Positions 32,887-43,200 of a stretch of 64,000 nt of DNA are shown here, piece by piece. Made by a program: the position numbers and the translations under genes. Origin of the DNA: JAKAAZ01 sp963817855 (lineage in GTDB: Bacteria > Acidobacteriota > Terriglobia > Terriglobales > Acidobacteriaceae); NCBI GenBank assembly GCA_963817855.1, contig CAWFQA010000004.1:124001-188000 (forward strand). Direction: 5' to 3'. Position 1 is the first letter of the stretch, and each line of letters begins with the position of its first letter. The notes beneath the pieces were generated by a model. The model saw only the letters and a program-made list of their open reading frames with translations, was not told the origin of the DNA and searched no databases.

Positions 32887-33891
32887 ATGTCACAGATACC
32901 AAACATGACTAGTCTAGTGAAGAGATTCGACGTCAGCATCGCCGGTGAAATCAATCTTGATTTGATTTTGTATGGGTTGGCCGAGCTCATTCCTGTGGAG
33001 CGAGAGATCCTGGCCACAGATTTTCAATGTACGCTAGGTGGCTCGTCATCGATCGTCGCACATAATTTAGCATCCCTGGGAGCATCAGTAGGGTTCGCAA
33101 CTCGCCTGGGTAAAGACGAGTTTGGCCGTATTGCGCTGGAACGAATGGCGGAAAGCGGGGCTGATCTTTCAGCGGTTGTTTATGCGGAAGATTCGACCAG
33201 CACCGGGGTCACTGTTTTGCTGCATCATGGCGCAAAGCGACGAATTCTTACCTATCCCGGAACGATGAGCGGGATGTCACGCGCCGATCTCAATTTCGAC
33301 TACCTGGCATCGGCGAAACATTTCCACCTCTCCTCGCTCTTTCTGCAAAAAGCGCTGGCGCCAGACCTGCCCGCCCTGTTTCGGGATCTGAAGCAGGCCG
33401 GCCTCACCATTTCTCTGGACACCAACGACGATCCGGATGACGAGTGGGATGGCGTTTTGCATGAGGTTTTGCCATATCTCGACCTGCTGCTGCCGAATGC
33501 CGACGAGGTTTGTCGGATTGCGCGCCGCGACACGGTCGAGGATGCGCTGCTCGCCTTATCCAGCCGTGTGCCATGTATTGCGGCCAAGTGCGGTCCGGCT
33601 GGAGCGTTGTTGCAGACCGGGAACAAACTCACTCGCATCCCGCCGATTCAAGTGACGCCGATCGACACCATCGGCGCGGGCGACAGCTTCGACGCTGGCT
33701 TTCTGTATGGCTACGTGCGCGGCGCAGATCCGGCGGATTGTGCGGCGGCGGGAAACATCACCGGAGCGTTGTCGACGCTGCGGCCCGGCGGCACCGAAGC
33801 TTTCCGCGATGCAGCCTTCCGCGAGAGCTTTCTGCGCCAGCATAATTTTCCATTTGCCAAGCGCGAGCATAATTGCACCACCGTGTCGTAA
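32887..33891 (+). CDS. PfkB-family carbohydrate kinase
   Basis: Ribokinase-fold sugar kinase, 334 residues. The N-terminal substrate motif is LGGSSSIVAHNLASLGASVGF, and the ATP/anion-hole signature DTIGAGDSFDAGFLYGYV carries the catalytic Asp in GAGD. The tail is normal for the family. Members phosphorylate sugars such as ribose, tagatose-6-phosphate or 2-keto-3-deoxygluconate. Divergence from agaS suggests a hexosamine or tagatose type pathway, but the substrate cannot be fixed. The first ATG (32887) has no ribosome site; the second (32905) has none either. Confidence 0.9.
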   Translation: MSQIPNMTSLVKRFDVSIAGEINLDLILYGLAELIPVEREILATDFQCTLGGSSSIVAHNLASLGASVGFATRLGKDEFGRIALERMAESGADLSAVVYAEDSTSTGVTVLLHHGAKRRILTYPGTMSGMSRADLNFDYLASAKHFHLSSLFLQKALAPDLPALFRDLKQAGLTISLDTNDDPDDEWDGVLHEVLPYLDLLLPNADEVCRIARRDTVEDALLALSSRVPCIAAKCGPAGALLQTGNKLTRIPPIQVTPIDTIGAGDSFDAGFLYGYVRGADPADCAAAGNITGALSTLRPGGTEAFRDAAFRESFLRQHNFPFAKREHNCTTVS

Positions 33892-34248
33892 GCCCCTCGG
33901 CGTCAATTCAAAGATTGAACTCGCAGGCTCTCGAAGCTTAAGGCTGTTTCCTTGCCCGCGACCGGATTACTGGCGGCTGGACCGCGTTACCTCCAGCGAT
34001 CTTGCACCATTCGATCTCTGCGCCGGTTGTTGGATCTTTGAATGCTGTGCCGACGTCCTTTCCGGCAAGCCGGTCAGAATATCGTGACGCCTCCGGCTCG
34101 GCGCAGATTGTGCACGACTAACGGATGCGTTCGTTTCATTAAAGAGGATGCTTCCAATCTCGACTAAAATATATCGTAACTGAGCGATTGGATGTGAAAC
34201 CCACGAAGCGAGCGATTGGTCTAGTGGGGTGGTGAGGAGAAGACAAAC
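33892..34248. other. 357-base intergenic region with AT-rich promoter-like segment
   Basis: No convincing ORF. Around 34160-34182 an AT-rich run (CTAAAATATATCGTAAC) may be a promoter for the amidohydrolase, and GAGCGATTGG occurs twice, near 34182 and 34209. The rest shows nothing recognisable. Confidence 0.5.
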
Positions 34249-35316
34249 ATGGCTGCCGATGCGAAGACGAAGGAACTGGATCAACAGGACAAATTTGTCG
34301 CTATGGCCACAGCGAAGGCGGAAGTGGACCTGAAGCTGAGCGACTTCAAGCCCGTGCCCATGCTGGTCACGCCCGTACATCCGGTCAACCGGCCGAGCGT
34401 TCCCGCCATCGATTACCACAACCATCTGGATGCTTTTGAGCCCCGCGACGTGCTGAACGTGATGGACGCCTGCGGCATTGAGCGGGTGGTGAACATCACG
34501 ATGAAGACTGGAGACGAGGCGCTGCGGGTGATCAATCGCTATGCGCAGTTTCCAGACCGGTTTTCTACGATGGGTTGGATGGATTGGTCTGGGGTTGAGC
34601 GGCCAGATTTTGTTCAGAAGTCTCTCGAAACTTTCGATCGACTGCGGGAGCGCGGCATTTGCGGCATGAAGTTCTGGAAAGATTTAGGGCTGTGGGTGCG
34701 GGATGCGTCAGGCGAGCTGTTGCGGATTGACGATGAGCGGCTGGCTCCGCTTTTTGACAAGGCTGCGGAGCTTGGAATGCCGGTGATGTTTCATACCTCA
34801 GACCCGGATGCATTCTTTTTGCCGATCGATGCAAAGAATGAGCGGTACGAGGAACTGGCGGCTCATCCGGACTGGGGATTCTATGGCTCACATTTCTCGA
34901 AGGATGAATTGCTAGCGCAGCGAAACCGTGTGTTCGCGCGACATCCGAAAACGACGTTCGTGGCGGCGCATCTAGGAGAGCGCGGAGAAAATCTTGCGTA
35001 CGTCTCGGACATGCTCGACACATATCCCAATGTTTCTGTGGACATGAGCGCACGCGTTGCGGAGTTAGGCCGGCAACCGTACACGGCGCGCGCCTTTTTC
35101 GTGCGTTATGCGGATCGCATCCTGTTTGGGACGGATCTATTTCCGGAGATCGCAACTTATCGACTGCATTTCCGCTTTTTCGAGACCGACGATCAATACT
35201 TCGAGTATCCCTCGCATGCGTCGCGGCAGGGTCGATGGAACATTTACGGAATCCATCTGCCGCAGGATGTTCTGCGAAAGATTTATCGCGAGAACGCGCT
35301 CCGGCTGTTGCGATAG
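34249..35316 (+). CDS. amidohydrolase family protein (Amidohydro_2)
   Basis: TIM-barrel metal-dependent hydrolase of 355 residues. Ligand motifs are the N-terminal His-x-His in DYHNHL, FHTSDPDAFF, AHLGERGEN and the final Asp in FGTDLFPE. These fit the Amidohydro_2 subgroup, which includes decarboxylases, lactonases and hydrolases of sugar acids. A role in sugar-lactone or aromatic catabolism is possible, and I cannot choose. The ATG is preceded by GAGGAGAAG. It stands alone between the kinase and the convergent ilvN gene. Residues 1-55 are a charged extension. Confidence 0.85.
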   Translation: MAADAKTKELDQQDKFVAMATAKAEVDLKLSDFKPVPMLVTPVHPVNRPSVPAIDYHNHLDAFEPRDVLNVMDACGIERVVNITMKTGDEALRVINRYAQFPDRFSTMGWMDWSGVERPDFVQKSLETFDRLRERGICGMKFWKDLGLWVRDASGELLRIDDERLAPLFDKAAELGMPVMFHTSDPDAFFLPIDAKNERYEELAAHPDWGFYGSHFSKDELLAQRNRVFARHPKTTFVAAHLGERGENLAYVSDMLDTYPNVSVDMSARVAELGRQPYTARAFFVRYADRILFGTDLFPEIATYRLHFRFFETDDQYFEYPSHASRQGRWNIYGIHLPQDVLRKIYRENALRLLR

Positions 35317-35343
35317 GATTATCCCCGGCACGGCGGATCACCG

Positions 35344-35919
35344 TTAGACCGAAACCTGGTAGACCTTCGCAGAAGCATGAGCGGCGGAGACGCTGCGAAT
35401 CTTGGATCCGTCTTCCATAGAGGGTTCGAGTTCGTGGTCCGCTATCTGGCTGGCGTGGTTTCGCACCGCGGTTGATGCTGCGGAGATTGCCTCGACTAAC
35501 CCATAGGGGAGCAGGCTGGCGCGAAGCCCTTCGATATCCTGCGGACTGCCGATGATCTGAAATGCAACCCAATCCGGGCGCACGGCAACCACCTGTGCGC
35601 CCATCGAGGAGATGACCTGCAACAGCGGCAGGCGCGATTCCTGATCGCACAAAATGCGGAACATGGCGAGCGTACGGCAAAAGCCGTCCTGGTAGGCGAA
35701 GCAATCGATGGAATGAACATCGTGCAGTCGGCGCAGCAGGTCACAGGTTCGTCGCGCGCTGTCGTCGTCGAGCTCTGCCATGAAGGTCACACGGGCTTCA
35801 TCTCCCAGGCGCATGGAGGAGAAGGACTCCACTGGCACCGCGTGATGGTCGAGCACCTGCAGAATTCTGGATTCGAGCCGTGGCCGATTTGAAGCTGTGA
35901 TCAAGAACATCCGTTCCAT
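35344..35919 (-). CDS. ilvN: acetolactate synthase small (regulatory) subunit-like, ACT domain
   Basis: A 191-residue protein with the IlvN/IlvH layout. An N-terminal ACT domain (MERMFLITASNRPRLESRI, then HAVPVESFSS) is followed by the C-terminal small-subunit domain (LPLLQVISSMGAQVVAVRPD, then PYGLVEAISA). These bind the valine-type inhibitor and stimulate the catalytic subunit. The ATG at 35919 has a perfect AGGAGG eight bases upstream; a longer open frame from 35994 would run through a terminator hairpin and is rejected. No large subunit is beside it. An Ile-rich leader ORF and a terminator lie upstream, so it is probably attenuated by isoleucine, which strongly supports a branched-chain amino acid role. 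Confidence 0.82.
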   Translation of the reverse strand: MERMFLITASNRPRLESRILQVLDHHAVPVESFSSMRLGDEARVTFMAELDDDSARRTCDLLRRLHDVHSIDCFAYQDGFCRTLAMFRILCDQESRLPLLQVISSMGAQVVAVRPDWVAFQIIGSPQDIEGLRASLLPYGLVEAISAASTAVRNHASQIADHELEPSMEDGSKIRSVSAAHASAKVYQVSV

Positions 35920-35979
35920 GGAAGATCCTCCTGGCGGCTTGCGCTCCGCGGTTTGAGCCAAGAAATTCGGCTCAGAAAA

Positions 35980-36013
35980 TAAAAAAGCCACCAACCCGCT
36001 TTGGGTGATGGCT
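35980..36013 (-). terminator. attenuator terminator ahead of ilvN
   Basis: On the minus strand AGCCATCACCC pairs with GGGTTGGTGGCT around a short AAAGC loop, followed by a T-rich run (TTTTTTATTTT). It lies between the Ile-rich leader ORF and the ilvN ribosome site. Confidence 0.85.
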
Positions 36014-36038
36014 TGTAGTTGCTTGATCCTTTTCCAGC

Positions 36039-36179
36039 CTACATGCCCGCACCCATGTGGATCCTAATAATGGACCGAATAATAATGCCGGAAGAAATGC
36101 TGGACGCAGCCGTCTGATTCAGCAGGTTCTGCTGAAATGCTTGCACCGGAGATCCGGAGAGGCCACGCATAGTCGTCAT
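36039..36179 (-). CDS. isoleucine-rich leader peptide of ilvN
   Basis: Leader ORF of about 46 codons, read here from the ATG at 36179 (ATGs at 36170 and 36242 are also in frame). Its end is packed with Ile codons: residues 28, 32-34, 37-38 and 40 (IIIRSIIRI at the core), with the TAG stop 25 bases before the attenuator hairpin. Seven Ile in 13 residues just before a terminator ahead of an acetolactate synthase subunit gene is the textbook arrangement of an amino-acid attenuator. Ribosome stalling at Ile codons in isoleucine shortage would favour the antiterminated structure. The start site is uncertain, and I see no good ribosome site. Confidence 0.72.
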   Translation of the reverse strand: MTTMRGLSGSPVQAFQQNLLNQTAASSISSGIIIRSIIRIHMGAGM

Positions 36180-36257
36180 CGTAACAGAAACGATCCGAAA
36201 GAGCGAAAAAAGTTGTGGTGACAAAGTTGGCCTGCACGGCAACGGCAGTGCAATCCG

Positions 36258-37553
36258 TCAACGAGCAGAGCACCATTGGTGGACGAAGACCAGCAGCACC
36301 TTTGCCGCTTCGACCAGCGAATCAATCTCGACATATTCATCCGCGGCGTGGGTGTTGCCGCCTCGCGCGCCCCATAGAACGGCTGGGGTGTGAGTGACGG
36401 TATGGAAAACGTACATGTCGCATGGGCCTTCGATTCCAGCGATGACCGGGGCCTTGCCCATGACGCGTGTGGCGCAATCCGATAACTCTGTGACGAGCGG
36501 CTCAGTGGCAGAGATGGCCGAGCCGGGTAGCCATCGCGGAGTGAAGACGACCTGTGGCGGCTGCGCGAAGGGAGTGCCGGGGCCAGTCGCGAGCGAATCG
36601 ATCCACGCGAGGAATTCGTGGTCGATGTCTTCCTGCTGTTCACCCGGCATCGCCTGCCAGTAGATTTCCAGCTTGCATTCCTCTGGCACAGTGACAGGTT
36701 CTTTGGTTCCCCAGGGCGCGGTAATAATTTTCGTCACGATCACTGGAACCGGATCGGCAGCGTTGGAATACAGAGGATGTGGCTTTGCGTTGGCGCGTCG
36801 CTGACTGGCGAAGTCTTTAATTTTCACGAGCAAGTATGTCAACTGCTCGACCACGCCCGGCGTTGGTGCGCCCTCATTCAGCACTCCACCGGAAGCCCGC
36901 AAGGTGACGTGCGCGATGCGACCTCCGCGCTGCGCTGGGCAAATGCGCAGGAATGACGGCTCAGAAATGATCGCAGCATCCGCGCTAAAACCTTTGACGC
37001 GCCCGGCTAGCGTTCCGTTGACGCCGCCGAATTCCTCGTCAATTACCGTCTCAAAAAGAACATCTCCCGACAAAGCAAGATTCAGTTTGTGCAGACACTC
37101 CATGATGAAGAGATTGGTTGCGATGCCACCCTTCATGTCATTCGAGCCACGGCCATACAGAAAATTGCCTTCCACAGCGCCACCGAAAGGGTCCTTGGTC
37201 CACGGCAGCGTGCCGACGGGAACCGTATCAATATGGCCTGACAGCAGCAGCGATCGGCCGCTTCCGCTGCCTTTGCGCCGCGCGGCTATATTGGGCCGAT
37301 TCGTATAGTCGCGTCCTGCGATGAACAGAGGATGTTGTTTCAACTCGGGCACGTCATCGAAGGAATAGGCGACGGGGTTGCAATCCAGATTGGACAAGAA
37401 ACGGGCAATATATTTCTGGCACTCGCCTTCGCTGCCGATCGGAGGAGTATTTTCCGATGGAATGCGAACAATGTCCTGCAGAATTTGGACCAGGCGGTCC
37501 GCGTGTTGTTCGACGTAGGCGGTGAGTTCGTTTTCAACTGCGGGTAGATTCAT
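36258..37553 (-). CDS. M20-family metallopeptidase (ArgE/DapE-like)
   Basis: Zinc-dependent amidohydrolase/peptidase of the M20 family, about 431 residues. The metal ligands are His and Asp in SGHIDTVPVGT, Asp in GRGSNDMKGG, the catalytic Glu-Glu in IDEEFGG and a later His. M20 members include ArgE, DapE, carnosinase-type and succinyl-diaminopimelate desuccinylase; the substrate here is not clear. The ATG at 37553 overlaps the permease stop by four bases (ATGA), so it probably degrades something that the upstream amino-acid permease brings in. Confidence 0.87.
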   Translation of the reverse strand: MNLPAVENELTAYVEQHADRLVQILQDIVRIPSENTPPIGSEGECQKYIARFLSNLDCNPVAYSFDDVPELKQHPLFIAGRDYTNRPNIAARRKGSGSGRSLLLSGHIDTVPVGTLPWTKDPFGGAVEGNFLYGRGSNDMKGGIATNLFIMECLHKLNLALSGDVLFETVIDEEFGGVNGTLAGRVKGFSADAAIISEPSFLRICPAQRGGRIAHVTLRASGGVLNEGAPTPGVVEQLTYLLVKIKDFASQRRANAKPHPLYSNAADPVPVIVTKIITAPWGTKEPVTVPEECKLEIYWQAMPGEQQEDIDHEFLAWIDSLATGPGTPFAQPPQVVFTPRWLPGSAISATEPLVTELSDCATRVMGKAPVIAGIEGPCDMYVFHTVTHTPAVLWGARGGNTHAADEYVEIDSLVEAAKVLLVFVHQWCSAR

Positions 37554-38932
37554 TGGAAGGCGTCTCCACTCCACTGACTCAGTTTATTCTTGAAACCCCG
37601 AGTAAGAATCGCCAGGTACAAAACCCCGATCGCCAGCCAGATAAATCCCACGACCTTTGCATGTGTACTCAAATTGAGCCAGATATAGATGCAGACACAG
37701 GCCCCGGCGAGGGGAGAGATCAGGTTCTTGAAAATGGTGTTGGCGCTGCGTTGTTTCTGACCGATATAAAAATGCTGGATCACCGAGAGATTGACGAGAA
37801 TAAATCCGACGAACGCGCCGAAGTTTAGCAACTCGACTGCGGTTTGAAAATTCATCAAGAGAGCGCCCACTAACGATGCGGCAGAGGTGACGTAGATGGC
37901 GCGAGTGGGAGTTCCATACTTGGGCGAAACGTAGGCGAATACGGTGCGGGAAAAAACTCCGTCGCGACCCATGGCATATAGCAAACGCGATGCTCCGGCC
38001 TGCCCTGTAAGTGCGCTGGAAACGCCTGCCACGAGCAGCACAAATGTGAGGATCAGGAACATGACCTGGCCGCCGATGCGATGGCCGATATCCAAAATCG
38101 CTGTGTCGACGTGAGGGAAGGCGCCGTAATTATTCCAGGCGAGCGCCGCAAAATATACGGTGACGACACAGATCAAGGTTTGAAGAATGCAGACCAGGAC
38201 AGTAGAAAAGCCAATGTCTTTTTCTGGGTTCAGCGTGTCTTCCGCCAGGGTGGAGATGGCGTCGAACCCGATATATGAAAGAGCGGCGATGGATGCTCCC
38301 AGCATCATAGGCCGTACGGAAAAGTGGCCCGCGGGAAAAATGCCGACAGGAGAAATCAGGCTGGCTTTGCCGTAATGCAATTCAACATAATGAATGGCGA
38401 GAAAGATAAAGAGCACCGCGCAGATGGTCATGGCGGCCATCATTACAGTGTTGGCGCGTGCCAGAATGCGAATGCCCTTGACATTGATCGCGGTGATGCC
38501 GGCGGTGAAAACGATAACCCAGACGAAGTAGGGAATCGCCGGCACAAATCGCTGGGCCGTCAGCGCGGCATAGATCACGCTTTCCAACGGAATCAGAAAA
38601 TAATCCAGGATCATCGCCCAGCCAGCCACGAATCCGACAGTGGGAGTGAACGATTGCTGCACGTAAGTGTAAGTGGAGCCGGCGGACGGATAGACCGTGG
38701 CCATTCTTCCGTAGCTGGCGGCGGTGAACAGCATGGCGACCATCGCAACGATATAACTGAGTGCGGCCTGCCCATGGGAAACGGACTGGATAATTCCGTA
38801 GACCGGGTAGACGGCGGTCGGGCTGAGAATGACGAGCCCGAACAGGATCAGGTCCCAGCGTGTCAGCACCCGCCGGATGTGCCCGGTCGTGGAGGGGACG
38901 TTTTCGGTAGTTTGCGGGGCCGCATCACTCAT
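37550..38932 (-). CDS. APC-family amino acid permease
   Basis: Integral membrane transporter of 460 residues with about 12 spans. The N-terminal segment RWDLILFGLVILSPTAVYPV, the broken helix GQAALSYIVAMVAML, YPSAGSTYTYVQQSF and GFDAISTLAEDTLNPEKDIG are typical of the APC amino acid/polyamine/organocation superfamily. It is coupled to the M20 peptidase by a four-base overlap, so uptake and hydrolysis of a peptide or acylated amino acid is a fair guess. Confidence 0.92.
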   Translation of the reverse strand: MSDAAPQTTENVPSTTGHIRRVLTRWDLILFGLVILSPTAVYPVYGIIQSVSHGQAALSYIVAMVAMLFTAASYGRMATVYPSAGSTYTYVQQSFTPTVGFVAGWAMILDYFLIPLESVIYAALTAQRFVPAIPYFVWVIVFTAGITAINVKGIRILARANTVMMAAMTICAVLFIFLAIHYVELHYGKASLISPVGIFPAGHFSVRPMMLGASIAALSYIGFDAISTLAEDTLNPEKDIGFSTVLVCILQTLICVVTVYFAALAWNNYGAFPHVDTAILDIGHRIGGQVMFLILTFVLLVAGVSSALTGQAGASRLLYAMGRDGVFSRTVFAYVSPKYGTPTRAIYVTSAASLVGALLMNFQTAVELLNFGAFVGFILVNLSVIQHFYIGQKQRSANTIFKNLISPLAGACVCIYIWLNLSTHAKVVGFIWLAIGVLYLAILTRGFKNKLSQWSGDAFQ

Positions 38933-39295
38933 CGAAGTCCTCTCAAACCGGGTTCAGCAAATATCTAACGTTTTGTGGTGCTGGAGCAAGCGAGCGACCT
39001 TGACTACGGAGGACTGGAAACCGTGCAAGACTAGGTCCCCAGAACGCGCCCGAATGATTTCGAAAGGTTGCGATTCAGCCAACCGTGCTGGTTTCGAAGG
39101 TTAATCATAAAGCAAAAAGAGCATAGAAGCCATGATGATGCTCGCATTTGAAAGCCGAAGACGAAGCCTCGATTCCATTGCCGCCGAAACAGAGCAAGCG
39201 AAGATAAGGCGTTGCTTTCTCAATGATTTTGTGAATAATGAGTGTGCAACGATGACTTTAGCAAGAACGGTAGCGAGTTTCGATTCGAGGCCCAA
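38933..39295. other. 363-base divergent intergenic region between the APC permease and the DeoR regulator
   Basis: No gene seen. A short hairpin (GGTTG/CAACC, 39066-39084) and TTTCGAA-type words near 39058 and 39091 could be DeoR-type sites, but none forms a convincing operator. The start of the regulator is probably driven from the AT-rich end near 39210-39240. Confidence 0.4.
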
Positions 39296-40138
39296 ATGAT
39301 GAATCAGTTGCCCAAAAGCGGCCAAAACGCAAAGTCAGTGCCAACGGATTCCGGCGCCAGCCCGGATAATGATCCAATGCTGATTGAGGAACGCCGACAA
39401 CACATTCTGGCGGTCGCGCAGAGTGAGGGTCGTGTCCGTGTTCGCGATCTTTCGAAAGCCCTTGGTATTTCGCAGATAACCATTCGTAAAGACCTGGATC
39501 ACCTGCAGGGGAGGGGTTTGCTGCACCGCAGCCATGGGGGCGCATTGCCGGCCCAGCCCGGGGCGTTGTTCGATCCGACATTGCAGGAAAAAGAGAAACG
39601 CCACCACAGTGAGAAAGTCCGTATTGCGGCGGCGGCGGCGGAGCTGGTGCAGGAAGGCCAGTGCGTCATGCTTGACTCCGGCACGACGACCACAGCGGTG
39701 GCGCTGGCACTGAAAAAGTTCTCTCAATTGACCATTATCACCAACGGGGTGAACATTGCGGCGGAGCTGACGGGGACACATTTTGATGTGATTCTCACCG
39801 GCGGAATCGTGCGCAAGAATTCGTTTTCTCTGGTGGGTCCGCTGGCTGAAGACATGCTGGCGGAGATGCACGCGGATATTCTATTTCTCGGCGTCGACGG
39901 CTTCGACATGGACATCGGCCTGACTACGCCGAATCTGCTGGAGTCGCGGGTGAACCGGGCCATGGTGGGGGCTGCAACCAAAGTGGTCGCGGTGTGTGAT
40001 TCGACGAAGTTCGACCGCAGAAGTTTGTCCCGCATCGTACCGGCTACGGCGATTCACCATGTGATCACAGATAACAATCTCCGAGAAGAAATTGCGGAAG
40101 CGCTGCGAAACTTGAATATCGAGCTGACGCTGGTGTAG
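39296..40138 (+). CDS. DeoR-family transcriptional regulator (AgaR-like)
   Basis: A 280-residue DeoR repressor. The N-terminal winged HTH reads ERRQHILAVAQSEGRVRVRD, then LSKALGISQITIRKDLDHL, followed by GLLHRSHGGA. The C-terminal sugar-phosphate-sensing domain has MLDSGTTTTAVALAL, TIITNGVNIAAEL, LTGGIVRKNSFSLVGP and LGVDGFDMDIGLTTP. Such repressors are induced by sugar phosphates. Given the agaS and PfkB genes in the region, an AgaR-like role is likely. I start it at ATG 39296; GTG 39242 is possible. A strong terminator follows at 40176. Confidence 0.9.
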   Translation: MMNQLPKSGQNAKSVPTDSGASPDNDPMLIEERRQHILAVAQSEGRVRVRDLSKALGISQITIRKDLDHLQGRGLLHRSHGGALPAQPGALFDPTLQEKEKRHHSEKVRIAAAAAELVQEGQCVMLDSGTTTTAVALALKKFSQLTIITNGVNIAAELTGTHFDVILTGGIVRKNSFSLVGPLAEDMLAEMHADILFLGVDGFDMDIGLTTPNLLESRVNRAMVGAATKVVAVCDSTKFDRRSLSRIVPATAIHHVITDNNLREEIAEALRNLNIELTLV

Positions 40139-40175
40139 GTCGGCGACCGCGCAGCACTGGTTCTTGACTCGTTAG

Positions 40176-40211
40176 AACGTCCCATCCAACGGCATCGCTG
40201 GATGGGACGTT
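40176..40211 (+). terminator. perfect 13-bp hairpin terminator between convergent genes
   Basis: AACGTCCCATCCA (40176-40188) is exactly complementary to TGGATGGGACGTT (40199-40211) with a 10-base loop. It separates the DeoR gene from the convergent DUF5107 gene and can serve both strands, although the T-tract is weak on either side. Confidence 0.75.
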
Positions 40212-40226
40212 TGCTTTCTGTCCGGA

Positions 40227-43200
40227 CTAGCTTCCAAGATTCTGCAGAGCGATGCGGGCCTGCCAGAACGATGGATTGAGATCGAGCGCTTGCTGGAAAT
40301 ACTTGCGCGCCTGGTCTGCGTGGTTGCGGTACTGCTCGGCGGTCCCGGCCGCGAAATAATCTTCGGCGGTCGGTTTCGGCTGCGCGGCAGATTGGATGAC
40401 ACCTTGCAATATCCGCTGCGCTTGTTCGTTCTGCCCTAGCTTCTGATATGCGAGGGCCGAGTAGACAGCCGAAACATTCGTCTTCCCCTTACCCTGATCG
40501 GCGGACTTTTGCCACGCGGCTTTGGCTTCGGCACTCTTGCCCTGGGTTTGGAGTGCGTTGCCGATCCAGTACATCTGCTCTGCTGTATCCGGCTGCGCGG
40601 GCTCGCCAGTGCCGAGATTTGCCGGATATTCCAGCGCCTTGCGGAACGAAGCCTCGGCGGCATCGGCATGATGATTCTGGAGCTCTCGCTTGCCTTCTGC
40701 AATATTAGTGAAGATGAACATGTTGTGCATCACCACGCCGCCCTCCCACGGTTTGTAACTGTGGTTCGCGAAGAGAGCCATCGCGTCATCGTATTTCCCT
40801 TGCTCCAGGAACAAGAGAGCGCGGCGGGCGCGAACCGTGTCCTGATTCAGCACCTCGGGCGGCGCGTTCTGAAACAATGCCGTACGGGCTGAAGTGTTGC
40901 CCTGCTCGGTGTAGATTTCATCCAGGTCGGGGTAGAGGCGGTAGTCATCGGGAGTCATCTGGATGGCTTGTGAATAATAGTTGGCTGCGCTCGATAGATC
41001 ATGCTTCACATGCCACTGATAGACGCCGAGGTTGCGCAGCACCACGGCATTTTTGAATCCCTCGCCGAGCGCCTTTTGCCACAGCGCCGCCGCTTCGTCG
41101 TATTGATCCTTTGCGAATAGAAAATTGCCGAGCGAGTACTGCGCTTGCGCGTCCGCAGGGTTGTTCTCCATTGCTTCACGCAACACCGCCACGTCTTCCA
41201 AGCGATTCGGGAAGGTATCGGTGATGGTCGAGACGGCGGCTTTTTTGGCGTACGCATCCGCCTGCTGGTCGTGTCCTAATTGGCGCGCGTTCGAGGCCAG
41301 ATAGTAGTCGATCATGGGCGCAATTTCCGCAGTGGACGGATTCGCTTCCGCAAGGTGAAGAATAGCGTCCGAGGACTGCCAGGCTCCGATGCTGTGATAC
41401 CACGACGCGACGGCCAGATAGTTTTGCGGATCGGCGTTGATGATGCTGGTCCAGCTCGGCTTTGATGAGGAAGCTGCACCTGCCGATGCGCTAGTATCCA
41501 ACCATTGCTCTGCCAGTGCGTAGGGAAGCACGGGCATCTTCTTCACCGCGTCGGCGGAGTACTGCGCGGCATCGTGCTGGTTGCCGCTCAAGCGTTCGGC
41601 TGCGGCAAGATCAGCCAACGCAAAGGCATCGTCAGGGTTGTAGCCCACCGCACTCTTCAGCAGATCAACAGCCTGCGCCGGCTTACACTGGCGAAGCGCA
41701 ATCTCTCCCAACTCCACATAGGAGGCGGCCAGGGTCGGCCCCGGCGCGATTGCAGCGCCATAGTGGATTGCACTCCAAAGGGCATCGTTCGCGAGCGAGT
41801 ACCGTCCGTCGGCCCGATCGATGACGCCATGCGTGTAGGCGATGTACGGGTCTTCGGTGTCGCGCTCGGCCGCGCGTGCGATCAGGGATTCGGCTTTCTT
41901 GAAGTCTGCGGCGCTATAGCTGTACCACGCCTCTTTCATCAGCGCGGGAACGTATCCGGAGTCCTGCGCAAGTACGCGATCAAAGAGCTTGAGAGCTCCC
42001 AGCTGATTTTCTGTTTTCTCCAGGAACACCCCCTGCAGATAGAGCTGTTCGATGGGCGTTTGGGCATTGATTGGGATCGGCTGGGCAATCGGCTTGCCGG
42101 CCATCGGGACGAAATTGGGATTTCCGTCGATGGGTTCGGCTGCAGACCACTGCAGCAGCTTCTTTCCTTGCGATGACAGAATCTCAACGCTGAGATTCTT
42201 CTTCGCCTCCTCCATATTCTGTACCGGGATGGTGTATGTAGCCGTCTGCAGCGTTGCGAAGTTCACGTGATGAAATTCGCGCAGCATGTTGGAGCCCTGC
42301 TTCACCACGATGGTCGCATCGGCAACATCGACCACCGGGCTGACGAGCAGCTTGACCTGTCCTTGGGAAGAATTGTCTGCGGGATAGACAGCGTTGATCG
42401 CGAGCTGGCTGGTAGCTTCGACGAATCCGCCATCCAGGCCGCGCACCGGGTACCAGTATTCCGTCCAGTTTTCGACGCGGCGCGGATTCATAAATTCGCG
42501 ATAGCCCTGGGTATAGAAGCGTCCGCTTTGGATTTCGTTATAGGAGCCGTCGTTGTCGCTCAGGATGTGGTCCCAGATTTTTCCGACCGGCGCGGTTCCC
42601 CACGTCCAGATTTTCTTGCCTGGATCCTGACGAAAATCGGCGACATGGACGACGCCGTAGTTGGACGCATGGTAATAAATGCCGAAAAAGTTCCGCTGCA
42701 CGTCGCGGCCAAACGCAGCCATGGCGCTGGCATCGTTCTTGTACCAGCTTTGATCCACGCCGTCCCAGACGGGCCAGCTTTGCGCAATAGCAAACGGATC
42801 GTCATAAATGGTTTCGCGCATCGGGTAGATATATTGCAGGTCGTTCGTTGCCTGGACGGCGGTGTTGGTCCAGAACAGGTAGAGATGATTGCGCGGTGTG
42901 GAATTGAACAGCGTCACTCCTTCTTCCACGCGGGCCGTGTTTGGCCGCAGGGTGATGGAGATTTCCCAATGCATGTTCGAGACCCAATCAATCGCCCCGA
43001 CCACTGAAGTAGCGCTGCCATCTGGATTGTGGCGCAGCACAGAATTCACCGAGGACACGGTGTCTGTGGTGTGGGCGAAGGGGAAACTGAATTCCATGCC
43101 GCCGGAGATCCACGCGCCCCGCGGCCCCACCAGGCCATACTTGATGACGTTGTCGCGATAGAGAACTTCGCGGTGGTCGATCTTGTCGTACACGGAATAG

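Noticed and set aside
34565..35704. 379-codon minus-strand ORF over the amidohydrolase and ilvN
   Set aside because: Overlaps two genes with clear motifs; its own translation has no recognisable domain.
35920..35994. Longer ilvN start at 35994
   Set aside because: It would place the attenuator U-tract and part of the hairpin inside the coding sequence; the ATG at 35919 has a perfect AGGAGG.
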